Of a stretch of DNA of 64,000 nt, positions 24,924-33,297 are shown in pieces. A model generated the notes under the pieces. That model searched no databases and was not told where the DNA came from. It was given only the letters and a program-made list of their open reading frames with translations. How positions within the stretch are numbered: position 1 is the first letter of the stretch; the number at the start of each line of letters is the position of its first letter. A program made the translations under genes and the position numbers. Source of the DNA: Lachnospiraceae bacterium (GTDB lineage: Bacteria > Bacillota_A > Clostridia > Lachnospirales > Lachnospiraceae); NCBI GenBank assembly GCA_017482005.1, contig JAFUOI010000001.1:1-64000 (forward strand), written 5' to 3'.

Positions 24924-26348
24924 TTACAGGTTGAAGTATCTGTCAAACTCTGCCGGATGCGGGATTTTTGCGAGCTCTGCGCATTCTTTACGCTTGTTTG
25001 CAATAAAGTTTTTAATCAGGTGCTCAGGGAACACGTCGCCTGCTGTCAGGTAATCGTGGTCTGCTTCAAGTGCATCAAGGGCCGCATCGAGCGTTGTCGG
25101 AAGAGAAGAAAGTTTAGCTTTTTCTTCGTCGGACAAAGTATACAGATTCATATCGTAAGGTCCCCAGCCGTTTGCGTGCGGATCAATCTGATTTTTTACC
25201 CCGTCAAGACCTGCCATGAGAATGGCTGCATAGCAAAGGTACGGGTTACAGGTTGCATCCGGGTTGCGGATTTCAAAACGGCGGAGCTCCGGTGTTTTAG
25301 CATAAGCCGGAATGCGGATAACCGCGCTTCGATTTGAAGTAGCGTAGCCGACGGTAACCGGTGCTTCGAATCCCGGAACAAGTCTCTTAAATGAGTTTGT
25401 GCTCGGATTTGTCAGTGCACAGAGGGAAGAAATATGTTTTAAAAGTCCGCCCATGAAATAGTGTGCTGTTTTGCTCAGATGAGCGTAACCGTCATCGTCG
25501 GAGAATACCGGCTGTCCGTCCTTTAACAAAAGCATATGTACATGCATACCGTTTCCGGCTTCGTTGTAAACCGGCTTTGGCATGAAGGTTGCAGTTTTAC
25601 CGTATTTGAGTGCAGTGTTATGAATAATGTATTTGATCATCATTGTATTGTCTGCCATCTTTGACATCTGTCCGAGCATCGGTTCAATTTCAAATTGTCC
25701 GGCTGCACCGACCTCCGGGTGATGATATTTGATAGGAATACCAGCTTTTTCCATCTGAAGACACATTTCGGAACGACATTCATAAGAACGGTCAAAAGGT
25801 TTTGCTACATGGTAACCTTTCTGGTGTGCAACTACGTTGCCTTTTCCTTCCTCGGCGCTGTTCCAGTAAGCCTGTGAAACATCAATTCCGACACCGATTT
25901 CATTAGGCTGAACGGACCAGCCTACATTGTCGAACAAGTGGAATTCAAATTCCGGAAGAATCAGCATCGTGTCAGCAATGCCTGTGTCCTTCATATACTG
26001 CTCTGCTGCCAAGACAATATTACGCGGATACTGATCAAGCGGACGGTTTTTCGGATAATCAATAATCATTGCATTTCCAGTGATGGATAAGGTTGCGATA
26101 TCGCAGAACGGATCTACGATTGCAGTGTCAAGATCCGGAATAAATACCATATCACTCTTTTCTACAACGGCATATCCGTAGTTGGACGCGTCGAATCCAA
26201 TGCCGTTTTCCATGGTTTCTTCGGAAAACTGCTGCGCCGGGATCGTCACATGACGATATTGTCCGTTGATATCAACAATCTTAAAATCGATCATTTTAAT
26301 GTCCTGTTCTTTGATGAGATTCATGATCTCCTGTGCGGTTTTAGCCAT
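24924..26348 (-). CDS. glnA: Type I glutamine synthetase
   Basis: ATP-dependent synthesis of glutamine from glutamate and ammonium. 474 aa, full length for GSI. Beta-grasp N-domain is at 15-100; catalytic motifs are LPEFEFHLFD (metal-binding Glu), HHPEVGAAGQFEIE, the ATP/flap region and NRSAVIRIPAY. NLYTLSDEE sits where the adenylylation loop lies in other GSI proteins. ATG at 26348 follows a G-rich ribosome site. It is divergent from mntP; a TGACA/TGTCA palindrome in its upstream region could be a nitrogen-regulator site. Confidence 0.95.
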   Translation of the reverse strand: MAKTAQEIMNLIKEQDIKMIDFKIVDINGQYRHVTIPAQQFSEETMENGIGFDASNYGYAVVEKSDMVFIPDLDTAIVDPFCDIATLSITGNAMIIDYPKNRPLDQYPRNIVLAAEQYMKDTGIADTMLILPEFEFHLFDNVGWSVQPNEIGVGIDVSQAYWNSAEEGKGNVVAHQKGYHVAKPFDRSYECRSEMCLQMEKAGIPIKYHHPEVGAAGQFEIEPMLGQMSKMADNTMMIKYIIHNTALKYGKTATFMPKPVYNEAGNGMHVHMLLLKDGQPVFSDDDGYAHLSKTAHYFMGGLLKHISSLCALTNPSTNSFKRLVPGFEAPVTVGYATSNRSAVIRIPAYAKTPELRRFEIRNPDATCNPYLCYAAILMAGLDGVKNQIDPHANGWGPYDMNLYTLSDEEKAKLSSLPTTLDAALDALEADHDYLTAGDVFPEHLIKNFIANKRKECAELAKIPHPAEFDRYFNL

Positions 26349-26460
26349 TTGGGTACCCCCTGTTTTTTATATTTTGTTCTTTAAAAATGAAGTATAAAAA
26401 CTCTTAAACATTATCATAATAAAAAAAGAACATCTTTGCAATTATGTCAGCAAAAAAAAT

Positions 26461-26475
26461 TGACATTTTTTGTCA
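26461..26475. promoter_or_regulatory. TGACA-N5-TGTCA palindrome upstream of glnA
   Basis: Perfect inverted repeat about 110 bp before the glnA start. It is close to, but not identical with, the GlnR/TnrA consensus TGTNAN7TNACA, so it is only a candidate operator. Confidence 0.4.
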
Positions 26476-26505
26476 CAGATGGTAAGGTAAATTGAGGTGA
26501 GTCCC

Positions 26506-26540
26506 CCCGTGTTAGCCAAGCGGTTAACGCGGGATTTTTT
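26506..26540 (+). terminator. Terminator-like hairpin with tRNA D-arm-like loop
   Basis: CCCGTGTTA pairs with TAACGCGGG (one T-G pair), followed by ATTTTTT. The loop region GTTAGCCAAGCGGTTAAC reads like the D-arm of a tRNA for Gln/Glu/Ser, but no rest of a tRNA is present. No plus-strand gene precedes it, so which transcript it ends is unclear. Confidence 0.55.
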
Positions 26541-26559
26541 GCGTAAAAGATAAAGAGCA

Positions 26560-26705
26560 ATGCTATCAAGGTAATGTTTCCGATGAGGACTGTAGAAAAA
26601 CGTCGGCACTTGAATTTCCGAGCGAAGCGGTGGAAATTCTTAGTACCGCTACGTTTTTCTTCAAGCGGGAGCGTGTCCGAATCGAAAATATTACCTTGAT
26701 AGCAT
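26560..26705 (+). repeat. Dispersed long-hairpin element, copy A
   Basis: Outer stem of 31 bp (26560-26590 with 26675-26705; 27 Watson-Crick pairs, one G-T, three mismatches). Inside lies the 65-nt conserved core 26595-26659, itself a nested hairpin: GAAAAACGT with ACGTTTTTC, and GAATTTCC with GGAAATTC. A conserved AAGCGGGAGCG segment follows the core. The outer-stem sequence is not shared with copies B and C. Confidence 0.85.
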
Positions 26706-26761
26706 GAAAAACAAACCATTACAAACTACTATTAGGATAACAATTTAAGGAGGAATCAAAA

Positions 26762-27349
26762 GTGCAGCTTGGCATAAGATTTTTTGTGAGCAGCATTTTG
26801 CTGGGCGTGGGTCTTGCGATGGACGCTTTTTCGGTGTCCCTTGCAAACGGATTAAACGATCCGGCAATGAAAAAGAAACGGATGTGTGTAATCGCCGGTG
26901 TGTTTGCTTTTTTTCAGGCATTTATGCCGATGACAGGGTGGCTTCTCGTCCATACCATGTTGCGATATTTCAAAATATTTGAGCCTTTTATACCGTGGAT
27001 TGCTCTTGTTTTACTTGCCTTTATCGGTGGAAAAATGTTAGTCGAAGGTATCCGGGGGGAAGAGAAGGAAGTGAAAAAGGAGACACTTACGGCGTGGGTG
27101 CTTTTTATTCAGGGGATTGCTACATCCATTGATGCGCTTTCTGTTGGTTTTACAATTGCTGACTATAATTTCGGACAGGCTCTTCTTGCGGCAGGAATTA
27201 TTGCTTTTGTCACATTTGTTATATGCATCGCAGGTCTTAAAATCGGTAAAAAGTTCGGGACAAAACTGGCAAACAATGCGTCCGTATTAGGAGGAATTAT
27301 TCTGATCGGAATCGGACTGGAGATCTTTATTACAGGTGTGTTTTTTTAA
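26762..27349 (+). CDS. mntP: Manganese efflux pump MntP
   Basis: 195 aa membrane protein with six segments. Two family motifs, GLAMDAFSVSLANG and IATSIDALSVGFTIA, each place an Asp in the membrane as expected for the duplicated MntP fold. It exports Mn(II) to avoid toxicity. The start is GTG 26762 behind AAGGAGG. No yybP-ykoY manganese riboswitch is visible upstream, which is how mntP is often controlled elsewhere. Confidence 0.9.
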   Translation: MQLGIRFFVSSILLGVGLAMDAFSVSLANGLNDPAMKKKRMCVIAGVFAFFQAFMPMTGWLLVHTMLRYFKIFEPFIPWIALVLLAFIGGKMLVEGIRGEEKEVKKETLTAWVLFIQGIATSIDALSVGFTIADYNFGQALLAAGIIAFVTFVICIAGLKIGKKFGTKLANNASVLGGIILIGIGLEIFITGVFF

Positions 27350-27480
27350 AAATGGCAAAATAAAACGATTTCAAAATCTGTCATGAAATGCCGAATTGAC
27401 ACATAAAATGAAAAATAATATGATAGTAATGCAAAAAAAAGACAAAAGGTAAGCTTTGGCTACCGGTTAGGCGGAATTAT

Positions 27481-28695
27481 ATGAAAATTTATGAAAAATC
27501 AAAAAAACTGGATTATGTCTGTTACGATATCCGTGGACCGATTATGGATGAAGCGGATAAATTGAGTGCCGAAGGGATTGATATTGTAAAACTTAACATC
27601 GGAAATCCTGCACCCTTTGGTTTTCATGCGCCTGAGGCGGTGACACGTGCGATTGCGGAAAATCTGACGAGCACGGAGGGATATTCGGATTCAAAGGGAA
27701 TTCTTGCTGCGCGGGAGGCTATTTTGGATTATTGCAAAGAAAAGAATATGCCAAATGTTTCAATGGATGATATATATACCGGAAACGGTGTCAGCGAACT
27801 TATCACGATGTCCATGCAGGGACTTCTTGATCCGGGTGATGAAATTCTTGTTCCGGCACCGGATTATCCGCTTTGGACAGCGTCGGTGACGTTAGCCGGA
27901 GGTAACGCGGTTCATTATATATGTGATGAGGAGCAGGAATGGTATCCGGACATTGAAGATATTCGCAGTAAGGTAACAGATCGGACAAAAGGTATTGTTG
28001 TCATCAATCCGAATAATCCGACCGGAGCATTGTATCCGGTGGAGATTTTGCAACAAATTGTGGATATTGCCAGAGAGCACGAACTGATTTTGTTTGCAGA
28101 TGAAATCTATGACAGGCTTGTAATGGACGGGTATGAGCACACGGCTCTTGCATCACTGGCACCGGATCTTCTGACAATCAGTTTTAACGGATTGTCCAAG
28201 TCCCATTTGATTGCAGGTTATCGGTGCGGATGGATGGTTCTTTGCGGGGACAAATCCCGTGCAAAAGGCTACATAGAAGGAATCAAGCTGTTGTCATCCA
28301 TGCGTCTTTGTTCCAATGTTCCGGCGCAGTCGCTTATTCCGACGGCACTTTCATGTCGCGAGGAGACAAAAAAACTTATTGTTCCGGGGGGGCGCATTTA
28401 TGAGCAGAGAGAGTGTATGTACAATGCGATCCGTGAAATGGAAGGAATCAGTGTTGTGAAACCGAAGGCGGCATTTTATATGTTCCCGAAACTGGATATA
28501 AAGAAAATGGGAATCACGGATGATGAAAGATTTGTTCTTGATTTTCTGAAAGATAAACATATTTTGTTTACCCACGGCGGAGGGTTCCATTGGGAAAAAC
28601 CGGATCATTTCCGGATTGTATATCTCCCGGATTGCGATGCGCTTTCCCGTGCGGCGGAGAGTCTGAAGGACTTTCTCTCCTATTATCATCAGTAA
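27481..28695 (+). CDS. AlaA-like PLP aminotransferase
   Basis: Class I/II aminotransferase, 404 aa, cytoplasmic. Motifs: GNPAPFGFHAP at the N-terminus, NPNNPTGALYP, DEIYDRLV and the PLP lysine in NGLSKSHLIAGYRCGW. The closest remembered relatives are AlaA-type glutamate-pyruvate transaminases, including the MKxYEKSxKLDYVCYDIRGP beginning. It would interconvert alanine and pyruvate with glutamate and 2-oxoglutarate. Monocistronic with its own terminator. Confidence 0.85.
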   Translation: MKIYEKSKKLDYVCYDIRGPIMDEADKLSAEGIDIVKLNIGNPAPFGFHAPEAVTRAIAENLTSTEGYSDSKGILAAREAILDYCKEKNMPNVSMDDIYTGNGVSELITMSMQGLLDPGDEILVPAPDYPLWTASVTLAGGNAVHYICDEEQEWYPDIEDIRSKVTDRTKGIVVINPNNPTGALYPVEILQQIVDIAREHELILFADEIYDRLVMDGYEHTALASLAPDLLTISFNGLSKSHLIAGYRCGWMVLCGDKSRAKGYIEGIKLLSSMRLCSNVPAQSLIPTALSCREETKKLIVPGGRIYEQRECMYNAIREMEGISVVKPKAAFYMFPKLDIKKMGITDDERFVLDFLKDKHILFTHGGGFHWEKPDHFRIVYLPDCDALSRAAESLKDFLSYYHQ

Positions 28696-28715
28696 ATTAT
28701 TACTTCAAAAACAAG

Positions 28716-28750
28716 AACTGCGACAAAGATACTTTTGCCGCAGTTTTTTT
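28716..28750 (+). terminator. Rho-independent terminator
   Basis: AACTGCG (28716-28722) pairs with CGCAGTT (28739-28745), with extra CAAAG/CTTTTG pairing inside and a T-run. Confidence 0.85.
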
Positions 28751-28857
28751 GTCGGTTGGGAGATGATTATGAGGGATAAATAATGCGTTGACAATGGGTA
28801 TAAATAGTGAGAAAATACATTCGTGTAGGGTAATTTTTTCGAAAGAGGTATTTTGTA

Positions 28858-29904
28858 ATGGGTAAAATGAAAATTAAATACGTGAAACCGGGTATGCAGC
28901 TTGAGCAGACTATTTATCAGCCGGGGACGGATGTCTGCCTGCTTAAAGCGGGGACAATCCTGAGCAACCGTAATCTGGATCAGCTGAAAGATATCGGGGT
29001 TGATTTTGTCGATATCCTTGATCCGAACACGGTATTGATTACACCGATGGATAAGATGGAACAGTCGCTTGTCGATGATTTTACGCGGGTATTGAGAGAG
29101 TTTTCTCCGGTTCAGGCGGAGGCAAACAAAAATGACCACGTCGTTACTGTGGCCAAGCAGCTCGAGCAGTTGATAGAGAAGATTGCGCGAAACGAAGAGG
29201 TTTTGAAGACACTTGTGGAACTTCGTATTATCAATAAAGTCCGCCTGTATGATCATGCGATATACACTGCGGTTCTCAGCGGTCTTGTGGCAGGATGTAT
29301 GAAACTTCCGATGGAGGAGATGATAGTTGTTATCATCAGTGCGCTCTTACATAATATGGGAATTGCTGAAATGCCGAATCTTGTCCGTTTGGATAAGCGT
29401 AATGAAGCAGAACAGAAACTTTGGGAAGAGCATCCGACTTACGGATACTATTTTGCATTGCAGAAAAATATCCCGCGGGTGATTGCGTCCTGTATACAAT
29501 GTCATCATGAAAGATATAACGGATCTGGATACCCAAGGGGGATTGCGGGAAATGAGATACCACTGGGGGCACGTATTATAAGTGTTTGTGAACGATATGC
29601 CGCTGCGGTTACTTTTATGGATATTCCGCCTTACCTGGCAGTGGAGGAGTTGTACGGAGCAAGCGGAATGTATTATGATCCGAAGGTTGTTGAAACGTTT
29701 GTAAATAATATCCCGATTTATCCGTTAGGAGTTATGGTAAGGCTTTCGACAAAAGAAGTCGGTATCGTTTCCAATATCCGGCAAAATGACGGTCCGAGAC
29801 CGCTTGTAAAGATTTATTATAACCGTGTAAACCGTTCCGTAACGGAAGAAAGGATTGTGGATCTCGGCAAAGAGAGAACGATTTTTATTGAAGAAATTTT
29901 ATAA
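28858..29904 (+). CDS. HD-GYP-related protein with altered HD motif
   Basis: 348 aa, cytoplasmic. N-terminal 1-60 is the small DUF3391-like region (YVKPGMQLEQTIYQPG). The HD-GYP domain spans about 125-265, but the HD pair reads LLHNMG (His-Asn), so one metal ligand is lost. The GYP part is intact (HHERYNGSGYP). A C-terminal beta-rich extension follows. It may bind rather than cleave c-di-GMP, or be less active. Compare the intact paralogue at 51912-53003, which shares the same overall layout. Confidence 0.85.
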   Translation: MGKMKIKYVKPGMQLEQTIYQPGTDVCLLKAGTILSNRNLDQLKDIGVDFVDILDPNTVLITPMDKMEQSLVDDFTRVLREFSPVQAEANKNDHVVTVAKQLEQLIEKIARNEEVLKTLVELRIINKVRLYDHAIYTAVLSGLVAGCMKLPMEEMIVVIISALLHNMGIAEMPNLVRLDKRNEAEQKLWEEHPTYGYYFALQKNIPRVIASCIQCHHERYNGSGYPRGIAGNEIPLGARIISVCERYAAAVTFMDIPPYLAVEELYGASGMYYDPKVVETFVNNIPIYPLGVMVRLSTKEVGIVSNIRQNDGPRPLVKIYYNRVNRSVTEERIVDLGKERTIFIEEIL

Positions 29905-29916
29905 AAACATTTATTT

Positions 29917-29950
29917 ATGTGTCCGCTATTATTTGGCGGACACATTTTTT
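29917..29950 (+). terminator. Rho-independent terminator
   Basis: ATGTGTCCGC pairs with GCGGACACAT, followed by TTTTT. Confidence 0.9.
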
Positions 29951-30029
29951 ACTTACGAAAAATTTTTTTAAATGTTAAAATAATAGGGAAAGATATGGAT
30001 ATAGAGGCATTTAATGGAGGTGTGAGTGA

Positions 30030-30539
30030 ATGTTTGAAATAGGTGACTACGTGATAAATGCCAATAACGGAATTTGTAAAATAGAAGACAAGGTACATTT
30101 GGATCTTCCCATGAGTGATAAGAAAAAATTATATTATTTGATTGTACCGATAAAGGAACAGAGTACAAAGCTTTATATTCCGGTTGACAGTGAAAAACAG
30201 CGTATCCGGAAAGCTATGGATGAGACACAGGCGCTGGAAATGATTGATGAGATACCACAAATCGATGCGGTGTGGATAGCAAATGATAAGCAGCGGGAGC
30301 AAAAGTACAAGGAGGCCATTTTCAGTTGTGAACCGAAGCAACTGGTGGGTATATTGAAATGTATGTATCTGCGCAATCAGCAGAGAAACGCAGAGGGCAA
30401 AAAGAACACGACCATAGACGAGAGATATTTCAAATTAGCTGAAAACAATTTGTATTCGGAACTGGCTTTTGCGATGCACAAGGATAAAGAAGAGATGAGA
30501 CAGATTATTGCGGGACGGATTCATGCAAAAGAAAATTGA
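30030..30539 (+). CDS. CarD/CdnL-type transcription regulator
   Basis: 169 aa. Residues 1-60 match the CarD_TRCF RNA polymerase-interacting domain (FEIGDYVINANNGICKIED, then YYLIVPI and LYIPVD). The helical C-terminal part should contact DNA near the -10 element. Proteins of this family stabilise open promoter complexes, often at rRNA or stress promoters. It is monocistronic between two terminators, with ribosome site GGAGGTG. Confidence 0.88.
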   Translation: MFEIGDYVINANNGICKIEDKVHLDLPMSDKKKLYYLIVPIKEQSTKLYIPVDSEKQRIRKAMDETQALEMIDEIPQIDAVWIANDKQREQKYKEAIFSCEPKQLVGILKCMYLRNQQRNAEGKKNTTIDERYFKLAENNLYSELAFAMHKDKEEMRQIIAGRIHAKEN

Positions 30540-30560
30540 AAAATATTCTACAAAATAAAG

Positions 30561-30590
30561 AAAAGCATGCTGACAGCATGCTTTTTTTTT
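30561..30590 (+). terminator. Rho-independent terminator
   Basis: AAAAGCATGCT and AGCATGCTTTT form an 11-bp stem with a 3-nt loop, then T9. Confidence 0.92.
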
Positions 30591-30658
30591 AGTATACTAT
30601 TACCATGTATGTAAAGTGGGTGTACTATGCCCAAATTGGGGGCTTGGAGGTGCTTTAA

Positions 30659-33280
30659 ATGTATGAATTTATGTTAGAAATACATATTGCCGGTATTATT
30701 GTATGTTTATATATGTTGTATCTTTTGCTTCGTAGAAAAGGAAGACAGAGTAACTCGTTTGTCGTATTAGCCATCGTATTGAATATATTTATTCTTATGG
30801 GGTATACGTTTGAGCTCTTGTCAACGGATGTAAATGAAATGCTCATTGCCATCCAGATCGGTTATATGGGGAAATGCTTTGCGGGAGTGTGTTTTGTTAC
30901 CGGTATCGGTAAATATTATAATTGGATATACAAAAAAGTAACATTACCTACCTTGTGGGGAATAGGATTTTTATCATTTTTTATCATAATGACTGCAAAA
31001 TACAATAAGCTATACTACACGTCAGTAGGAATGATTTGGAAGGACGGGCATGCATTCTGCAGCCTCGGAAAGGCACCGTATTACTATTTCTTTTTTGGTT
31101 ATTTGATTTTTATGTTTCTTTATTTTGCGTGGAGATGTCTGCGTCATCGCAAGCTTGCAAAAACTACTCAGGAAAGGAATGTCCTGACAGTGGTCGGATA
31201 CGGAAGCATCTGTGCGGTTATTGCTGTGATCGGAGTGCTGTTTATTCCGACGCATTATGATTTCGGACCGCTTGTTTTTGCGATTTATTCTCTTGTTTTT
31301 CTGTATTGTATTTTGCGCTATCGAATGTTCGATACGGTTGATACGGCTATTTACCAGATGGCAATCGAAAATGCACAGATTATTCTTGTTACAAGAGAAG
31401 ATGGTTCCGTGGAATTTGCCAACAAAACTGCAGAGAGATCACTTACGTGGCTGAATTGGCTTGACAGTGCGGAAATAGCTGAAAAAGTAAAAAAAGAATT
31501 TTTGAGCGGAAAAGAAGAATACAGGATTGACGGACGTGATTACCAGATTGCAGTCAGCCAAGTCTCCGATGGTGGCAGTGTTTTGGGGTATGCCGTTACA
31601 ATGACGGACATTACAAAATTAAAGCAGTATATGGCAGATCTTGAGAGACTCAGCAATGAGGCAAATGAAGCCAATAAAGCGAAAAGTCATTTTCTTGCAA
31701 GTATGTCACATGAAATCCGTACTCCGATCAATACGATGCTCGGTATGAATGAAATGATTGTACGGGAGGCGATTTCTGAAAATGTAGCGGGATATGCAGA
31801 AAATATTCGTGAGGCAGGAAGATCACTTCTTTCCATCATTAACGATGTTCTTGATTTTTCAAAAATTGAGTCCGGAAAAATGGAAGTGATACCGGTGCAG
31901 TATAATGTGGCATCCGTAATCCATGACATTGTGAATATGGTCGAGTTTAAGGCACGGGAAAAGGGGCTTGAATTTATAATTGAAGCGGATGAGAAACTTC
32001 CGTCAAGGCTGTTTGGAGACGATGTGCGACTCAGACAGATTATTTTGAATATTCTTTCCAATGCAGTAAAATATACCAACGAAGGAAGTGTTACGTTCCG
32101 CGTATCCGGACGACTTCTTGAGAATAACAATTATCTGCTCCATGTGGAAGTGGAAGATACGGGTATCGGAATCAAGGAAGAGGACAAAGGCAAGATATTT
32201 AATTCCTTCCAGAGACTTGAAGAAGTAAAGAACAGAAATATCGAAGGAACAGGTCTGGGTATGAGTATTACGACAAGTTTCCTTCTTATGATGGGAAGTA
32301 AGCTGGAACTGAAAAGCGAGTATGGAAAAGGTTCTGTTTTCTACTTTGATTTGGAACAGGAAGTTGTGGATTCGACACCTGTCGGTTCCATGAAACAAAT
32401 TCTGGAGCTCCAAAGTGAAAGTCCGATACAGTCCGGATGTTCTTTTGAGGCTCCGGAAGCAAAGGTTCTGGTAGTCGATGATAATCGCATGAATCTGGAA
32501 GTGTTCCTTGGATTGTTGAAGCATACACAGATGCAGATAGTTACGGCGGAAAGCGGAAAAGAAGCTCTTGCCCTGCTGAAGAGAAATGAGTTCGATATTA
32601 TTTTCATGGATCATATGATGCCGGGGATGGACGGAATAGAGACATTTGAAGAAGCAAAACGAAGATGGAAGGAATTGCCGGATAAAATGATGACGCCGGA
32701 AAGTGTTCCGGTAATCATTTTGACGGCAAATGCCATTTACGGTGCAAAAGAAATGTATCTTCAGAAAGGATTCACGGATTATCTCAGTAAGCCGATTGAT
32801 TATCATGAATTGGAAGAGATGGTGGTTAATAAGCTGCCGAAAGATAAGGTGGCGTTCGTAGAGAGACCGGTGCCGAGTGATGATCTTTCATTGCAGCAGG
32901 AAAATAAAATGTCGTTGGAAGACGAGAAATTCCGCCGCTTGAGAAAATACGGAATCGATCTTGAGGCAGGACTCAGAAACATGGGCGGAAGTATTGAAAC
33001 ATACGACGAGATTCTGACAATCTATTTTGAGGAACTTCCGGACAAACTGGAACGTCTGCGTCAAAACGGGAACCTTGGAGACATGAGTGCATACAGCATA
33101 GATGCCCATTCTGTTAAGAGTACTTCTGCAAGTATCGGGGCGATGGAATTATCTGAGATGGCAAAGATGCATGAAGAGAAGAGCCTTCAGGATGACAGTC
33201 TTTTTGTACGTCGTAATCTCAGAAGATTATGTATGGAATGTGAAAAAATGATTCGCGTCGGCAAACAATATTTGGAGTAA
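30659..33280 (+). CDS. Hybrid sensor histidine kinase (7TM-PAS-HisKA-HATPase-REC-HPt)
   Basis: 873 aa membrane kinase. Seven N-terminal membrane segments (about 5-215) form a histidine-kinase 7TM sensor; then PAS (about 230-315), HisKA with His351 in MSHEIRTPIN and HATPase (N-box ILSNAVKYT, G-boxes DTGIGIKEED and GTGLGMSI). A receiver carries VVDDN, Asp651 in FMDHMMPGMDG and Lys in SKPID; an HPt domain has His817 in DAHSVKSTS. A complete His-Asp-His relay is thus in one chain, but no ordinary response regulator is adjacent. The next genes encode a TIR protein and a cyclase with a receiver-like N-terminus, which may be the output. Ribosome site GGAGGTG. Confidence 0.92.
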   Translation: MYEFMLEIHIAGIIVCLYMLYLLLRRKGRQSNSFVVLAIVLNIFILMGYTFELLSTDVNEMLIAIQIGYMGKCFAGVCFVTGIGKYYNWIYKKVTLPTLWGIGFLSFFIIMTAKYNKLYYTSVGMIWKDGHAFCSLGKAPYYYFFFGYLIFMFLYFAWRCLRHRKLAKTTQERNVLTVVGYGSICAVIAVIGVLFIPTHYDFGPLVFAIYSLVFLYCILRYRMFDTVDTAIYQMAIENAQIILVTREDGSVEFANKTAERSLTWLNWLDSAEIAEKVKKEFLSGKEEYRIDGRDYQIAVSQVSDGGSVLGYAVTMTDITKLKQYMADLERLSNEANEANKAKSHFLASMSHEIRTPINTMLGMNEMIVREAISENVAGYAENIREAGRSLLSIINDVLDFSKIESGKMEVIPVQYNVASVIHDIVNMVEFKAREKGLEFIIEADEKLPSRLFGDDVRLRQIILNILSNAVKYTNEGSVTFRVSGRLLENNNYLLHVEVEDTGIGIKEEDKGKIFNSFQRLEEVKNRNIEGTGLGMSITTSFLLMMGSKLELKSEYGKGSVFYFDLEQEVVDSTPVGSMKQILELQSESPIQSGCSFEAPEAKVLVVDDNRMNLEVFLGLLKHTQMQIVTAESGKEALALLKRNEFDIIFMDHMMPGMDGIETFEEAKRRWKELPDKMMTPESVPVIILTANAIYGAKEMYLQKGFTDYLSKPIDYHELEEMVVNKLPKDKVAFVERPVPSDDLSLQQENKMSLEDEKFRRLRKYGIDLEAGLRNMGGSIETYDEILTIYFEELPDKLERLRQNGNLGDMSAYSIDAHSVKSTSASIGAMELSEMAKMHEEKSLQDDSLFVRRNLRRLCMECEKMIRVGKQYLE

Positions 33281-33297
33281 CAGGAAGGAGAACCGAT

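Larger units (their letters stand above)
26349..26761. other. 410-bp divergent intergenic region
   Basis: Contents from left to right: a minus-strand promoter for glnA (best guess TTGCAA, 16-bp spacer, TATGAT, near 26410-26440); the palindrome TGACA-T5-TGTCA at 26461-26475; a plus-strand terminator whose loop resembles a tRNA D-arm (26506-26540); hairpin element copy A (26560-26705); and the mntP ribosome site. Confidence 0.6.

Noticed and set aside
26500..26540. Functional tRNA gene
   Set aside because: Only a D-arm-like segment is present; no anticodon arm, T-arm or acceptor partner follows.
26440..26761. yybP-ykoY manganese riboswitch before mntP
   Set aside because: The conserved purine-rich internal-loop sequences of that aptamer are absent.
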